Source of the DNA: Xenorhabdus miraniensis
GTDB lineage: Bacteria > Pseudomonadota > Gammaproteobacteria > Enterobacterales > Enterobacteriaceae
Assembly: GCF_002632615.1 (NCBI RefSeq)
Contig: NZ_NITZ01000001.1
Coordinates: 310,001 to 374,000 of the forward strand
Direction: 5' to 3'
Length of the DNA: 64,000 bases
Position 1 is the first letter of the stretch. Each line of letters begins with the position of its first letter. Both the position numbers and the translations under genes were made by a program. A model generated the notes under the pieces. It saw only the letters and a program-made list of their open reading frames with translations. It made no database searches and was not told the origin of the DNA. Below are positions 61,167-64,000 of the stretch, one piece after another.

Positions 61167-62381
61167 ATGACGGAACAAAAGCAGTCCACCGATGCGGTTG
61201 AGACAAAACGCCCTCAGCAGCCTGAAACGGCTCCCCATAAACCCAAACGTTATGGATGGGTAGGCAATACGCTCTCAATTGCCATTTCGCTGGCAATCGG
61301 TGTTGGTGGTCTTTACATTTATTATCATGGTAAACAGCAGAATGCAGCATTAAGCGCCGAAAATCTCGCTCTTCAGCAAGAAATCGCCTCTCTGACTCAA
61401 CAGCACTCTGCCGATAAACAAGATGTTGATGCCAAACTCCAAAAACTCGATTCTTCCTTACAAGAATTCAAAGCACGAAACCAGCAACTGGATGATCATC
61501 TGGCAGAGCTTCAATCCCGTGTTTCAGAACTTTCAAATACGGATATCGAAAACTGGCGACTGGCACAAGCAAGTTCTCTCGTTAAAATGGCCGGGCGCAA
61601 AATATGGAGTGAGCAAGATGTCACAACAGCCATCGCATTGATGAAAGATGCTGACCAGAACCTTGCTGAGATGGATGATCCCAGCCTGATCTATGCCCGC
61701 CAAGCTATCAGGGAGGATATTGAATCTCTGACTAAAATCAATCAGCTTGATTTGGATGGTATTATTCTGACTCTGAACCAACTATCAAACCAAGTCAATA
61801 ACTTGCCCCTGTTTGACAAAGTGGAACAAGCCGCGCCGATGGAAACTAACAATGATGAAATCACGGCCTCACTTTCCGACTGGCGTAAAAACCTGAGCAG
61901 TAGTTGGCACAGCTTTATGGATAACTTCATTACTATTACTCCTCGTGATAGCAACAAAGAACCACTATTGGCGCCTAATCAGGATATTTACCTACGCGAA
62001 AACATCCGTTCCAAGCTGCTGATCGCTGCACAGGCAGTTCCCCGCCATCAGAGTGAAATTTACAAGAAAGCGTTGGGTTCCGTTGGAGAATGGGTAAGAA
62101 GTTATTTTGATACCTCTGCTCCAGATACAGAAAATTTTTTACATAAAGTTGATTCACTGCAAGAGCGTCCTCTTTCTATTGATGTTCCTGAGCAATTGAG
62201 CAGCCAACCAATATTGGCAGATCTTGTGCGTAAGCGGATCTACAATCTACCGCATTCCATATCATCCCAACCAGAAACCGAATCAGGAACCAAGCCTGAA
62301 ATTCAACCAGAAACGCAATCAAAACCGGCTCCAGCAGCAGAAGCATCCGGTCAGGCAGATACATCTTCTGAGGAGAGCTAA
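61167..62381 (+). CDS. hemX: HemX, inner-membrane protein of the haem operon
   Basis: A 404-residue protein with a short cytoplasmic N-terminus rich in Gln and Pro, one membrane helix (about residues 36-52, LSIAISLAIGVGGLYIYY), a periplasmic coiled coil (about 60-125) and a globular part with WLAQAS-like RLAQASSLVKMAGRKIW and LLAPNQDIYLRENIRSKL. It was once annotated as a uroporphyrin-III methyltransferase, but no SAM-binding motif is visible, and its true role is unclear. ATG 61167 (MTEQKQS) matches E. coli; 61158 is an alternative. Confidence 0.93.
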   Translation: MTEQKQSTDAVETKRPQQPETAPHKPKRYGWVGNTLSIAISLAIGVGGLYIYYHGKQQNAALSAENLALQQEIASLTQQHSADKQDVDAKLQKLDSSLQEFKARNQQLDDHLAELQSRVSELSNTDIENWRLAQASSLVKMAGRKIWSEQDVTTAIALMKDADQNLAEMDDPSLIYARQAIREDIESLTKINQLDLDGIILTLNQLSNQVNNLPLFDKVEQAAPMETNNDEITASLSDWRKNLSSSWHSFMDNFITITPRDSNKEPLLAPNQDIYLRENIRSKLLIAAQAVPRHQSEIYKKALGSVGEWVRSYFDTSAPDTENFLHKVDSLQERPLSIDVPEQLSSQPILADLVRKRIYNLPHSISSQPETESGTKPEIQPETQSKPAPAAEASGQADTSSEES

Positions 62382-62383
62382 GT

Positions 62384-63589
62384 ATGCTGAATATATTATT
62401 GCTGTTCATTATTCTTATTGTGGGCATCATACTTGGCCCCTTGATGTCCGGGCATCAAGGGTACGTTTTGATCCAAACAGACAGTAAGAATATCACCACC
62501 AGCATCACTGCTATGGTGATTATGTTTCTCTTGTTACAATTCCTGCTGATTTTTATCGGTTGGTGTTATCGTCGGTTAAAGCGTACCAGCACGTTCACCC
62601 ATAGCTGGATCTTTGGTGGATATAAACGCAGCCGGGCACGTTCACAAACCAAACAGGCCCTGCTCAAACTGGCTGAAGGAGATTTCAAGCAGGTTGAGCG
62701 TCTAATGACCCGCAATGTTGATCATGCAGAGCATCCTGTCGTGAACTATTTGTTGGCGGCAGAAGCTGCTCAACAGCGCGGTGACTATTTCCGTACCAAC
62801 CAGTATATTGAGCGTGCCGCAGAAGTTGCAGATAAGGATCAACTCCCTGTCGATATTACCCGTGTACGTATCCAATTGGCACAAGGCGAAATTCATGCCG
62901 CACGCAATGGTGTGGATAACCTGCTGAACTATGCCCCTCGCCACCCTGAAGTGTTGCGGCTGGCTGAACAGGCTTATTCTCTTTCAGGTGCTTATCAATC
63001 ATTGATTGATATCTTGCCTTCAATCATGAAAATTGATCTGCATAGTGAGGAAGAAATCCTTAAACTGCGTCAGCAAGCCTATGTCGGGTTAATGAATCAA
63101 ATTATGGCAGAAAAAGGCAGTTCTGGTCTGAAGGCATGGTGGAAAGAGCAAAGCCGCAAGATTCGCAATGATATCGTGCTACAAGTCGCTATGTCCGAAC
63201 ATTTGATTGAGTGCAATGATCACGATACAGCCCAGCAAATCATTCTGAATGGATTAAAACAGCAATACGACGAACGTCTCCTGCTCTTGATCCCGCATCT
63301 TAAAACCAGCGATCCCGAAGCCATACAAAAAACGCTTACCCATCAATTAAAGCAACACGGTGCGACACCGCTGCTCAACAGCACCATAGGACAGGTTGCT
63401 TTACGCAATGGTGAATGGGCTAACGCTGAAACGGCCTTTAAAGCAGCGCTTGCACAGCGACCGGATGCCCATGATTACGCATGGCTTGCCGATGCACTTG
63501 ACAGATTGCAAAAACGCGAAGAAGCCGCCCAAATCCGTAGCAAAGGTTTTATGCTGACTTTAAAGCGCAATGACAACCTTGAAAAATAA
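62384..63589 (+). CDS. hemY: HemY, TPR-containing inner-membrane protein
   Basis: HemY of 401 residues has two N-terminal membrane helices (about 2-21 and 40-63), then a cytoplasmic or periplasmic domain made of TPR-like helices (GDFKQVERLMTRNVDHAEHP; NYLLAAEAAQQRGDYFRTNQ; RNGEWANAETAFKAALAQRP). It starts two bases after the hemX stop and is the last gene of hemCDXY. It is not related to the protoporphyrinogen oxidase called HemY in Bacillus. The function in proteobacteria is unknown; a link to haem homeostasis is inferred from the operon. Confidence 0.95.
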   Translation: MLNILLLFIILIVGIILGPLMSGHQGYVLIQTDSKNITTSITAMVIMFLLLQFLLIFIGWCYRRLKRTSTFTHSWIFGGYKRSRARSQTKQALLKLAEGDFKQVERLMTRNVDHAEHPVVNYLLAAEAAQQRGDYFRTNQYIERAAEVADKDQLPVDITRVRIQLAQGEIHAARNGVDNLLNYAPRHPEVLRLAEQAYSLSGAYQSLIDILPSIMKIDLHSEEEILKLRQQAYVGLMNQIMAEKGSSGLKAWWKEQSRKIRNDIVLQVAMSEHLIECNDHDTAQQIILNGLKQQYDERLLLLIPHLKTSDPEAIQKTLTHQLKQHGATPLLNSTIGQVALRNGEWANAETAFKAALAQRPDAHDYAWLADALDRLQKREEAAQIRSKGFMLTLKRNDNLEK

Positions 63590-63681
63590 CGAAGCATAAA
63601 CCCGGCTATTTCACACCTCAGTTAACAACTGATATGGATACCATTGAGGCATTAACTGAGGTGCGCCGTATTTCTACAGGC

Positions 63682-63711
63682 AAAAAAAACACCTATCAAA
63701 AAGACAGGTGT
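63682..63711 (-). terminator. Intrinsic terminator of glmZ
   Basis: On the minus strand the stem ACACCT...AGGTGT, with a loop containing CTTTTTGA, is followed by eight T. It forms the 3' end of the sRNA. The hemY side of the stem is A-rich, so it may also stop read-through from hemCDXY on the other strand. Confidence 0.8.
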
Positions 63712-63892
63712 ATAAATACAATCAGGTCTACAGACGGATAGTGCCTCACTCAACGTTGTGTCCGGTTTGTGATGAAAAGACAGGGATGCTTACTCATCTA
63801 TAACGTGGACCATAGGCACTGACAATCAGCTCTACATCATCCCGGAGTTTATGAAGTCATGTGCTGTCATAAGGAGTGGGATGAGCATCTAC
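63682..63892 (-). ncRNA. glmZ: Small regulatory RNA GlmZ
   Basis: On the minus strand, downstream of hemY as in E. coli, lies a 211-base RNA gene. Its 5' end GTAGATGCTCAT, the internal TCATAAACTCCGG, and the segment GGACACAACGTTGAGTGA match E. coli GlmZ closely. The last is the region of GlmZ that pairs with the glmS leader. It ends in a stem ACACCT/AGGTGT followed by a run of eight T. GlmZ with Hfq activates glmS translation and is destroyed by RapZ/RNase E when glucosamine-6-phosphate is ample. A sigma-54 promoter precedes it. Confidence 0.92.
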
Positions 63893-63904
63893 AATTTCTT
63901 ATTT

Positions 63905-63918
63905 GCATTTTACGTGCC
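63905..63918 (-). promoter_or_regulatory. Sigma-54 promoter of glmZ
   Basis: The minus strand reads TTGGCACGTAAAATGCA, with the invariant GG (63917-63918) and GC (63905-63906) separated by exactly 10 bases. GC lies 13 bases before the presumed transcript start at 63892. E. coli glmY and glmZ promoters are also sigma-54 types in many enterobacteria, activated by GlrR (QseF) and IHF. Confidence 0.85.
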
Positions 63919-64000
63919 AACTTTTTCAACCAAGATAAGATTTCCTTACCCACGCTTTGACTGACTTTCTATATTAGATATCCTGATTTTTGCTAAAAAC

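Noticed and set aside
61158..62381. HemX as a uroporphyrin-III C-methyltransferase
   Set aside because: An older annotation. The sequence shows a membrane anchor and coiled coil without SAM-binding motifs, so no enzymatic function is assigned.

Overview
The window is a bacterial chromosome segment from a gammaproteobacterium of the order Enterobacterales. The core proteins are close to their E. coli counterparts, but the intergenic DNA is AT-rich and the accessory genes look like those of entomopathogenic Morganellaceae. Xenorhabdus is my best guess and Photorhabdus the alternative. This comes from recalled protein similarity, not from a database search.

Layout. (1) 1-20946 is a conserved block, mostly on the minus strand: start of fklB, rplI-rpsR-priB-rpsF, rlmB, rnr, nsrR, purA, hflC-hflK, hflX, hfq, miaA, mutL, amiB, tsaE, then queG on the plus strand. 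It is interrupted between nsrR and purA (about 5800-8860) by low-GC DNA holding a decayed group II intron reverse transcriptase, a probable membrane-active toxin with an immunity-like partner, an orphan type VI Hcp gene and a decayed toxin tail. (2) 20947-28158 is the region of three tRNA-Gly genes. Next to queG lies a cluster of three consensus DnaA boxes and an IHF-type site, where E. coli has datA. The tRNA array is split by an indolepyruvate oxidoreductase gene and preceded by an HpaB-like monooxygenase and a LysR-family remnant. (3) 28159-34273 carries orn, rsgA, psd and mscM. (4) 34274-39516 is a synteny junction with two MFS transporters, a DUF805 protein and a LacI-family regulator. 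(5) 39517-63589 is a second conserved block: yigL, pldB, recQ, pldA, yigI, rarD, corA, uvrD, yigB, xerC, yigA, dapF, lptM, cyaY, cyaA and hemCDXY. It is interrupted between yigI and rarD by IS and pentapeptide-repeat remnants plus a possible cysteine-hydrolase effector, and between rarD and corA by a vapBC toxin-antitoxin pair. (6) The last 300 bases encode the sRNA GlmZ behind a sigma-54 promoter.

The conserved genes cover translation (S6, S18, L9, RlmB, RsgA, MiaA, TsaE, QueG), RNA decay (RNase R, Orn, Hfq), DNA repair and recombination (MutL, UvrD, RecQ, XerC), membrane quality control and lipids (HflKC, Psd, PldA, PldB, MscM), wall and lysine metabolism (AmiB, DapF), haem synthesis (HemCDXY) and cAMP signalling (CyaA). 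The accessory parts look like interbacterial competition cargo and horizontally acquired metabolic genes inserted at tRNA genes and between core operons.

Regulatory signals visible directly: the S6:S18-type leader of rpsF, a perfect LexA box before uvrD, a CRP site before cyaA, the sigma-54 promoter of glmZ, a palindrome before vapB and several intrinsic terminators.
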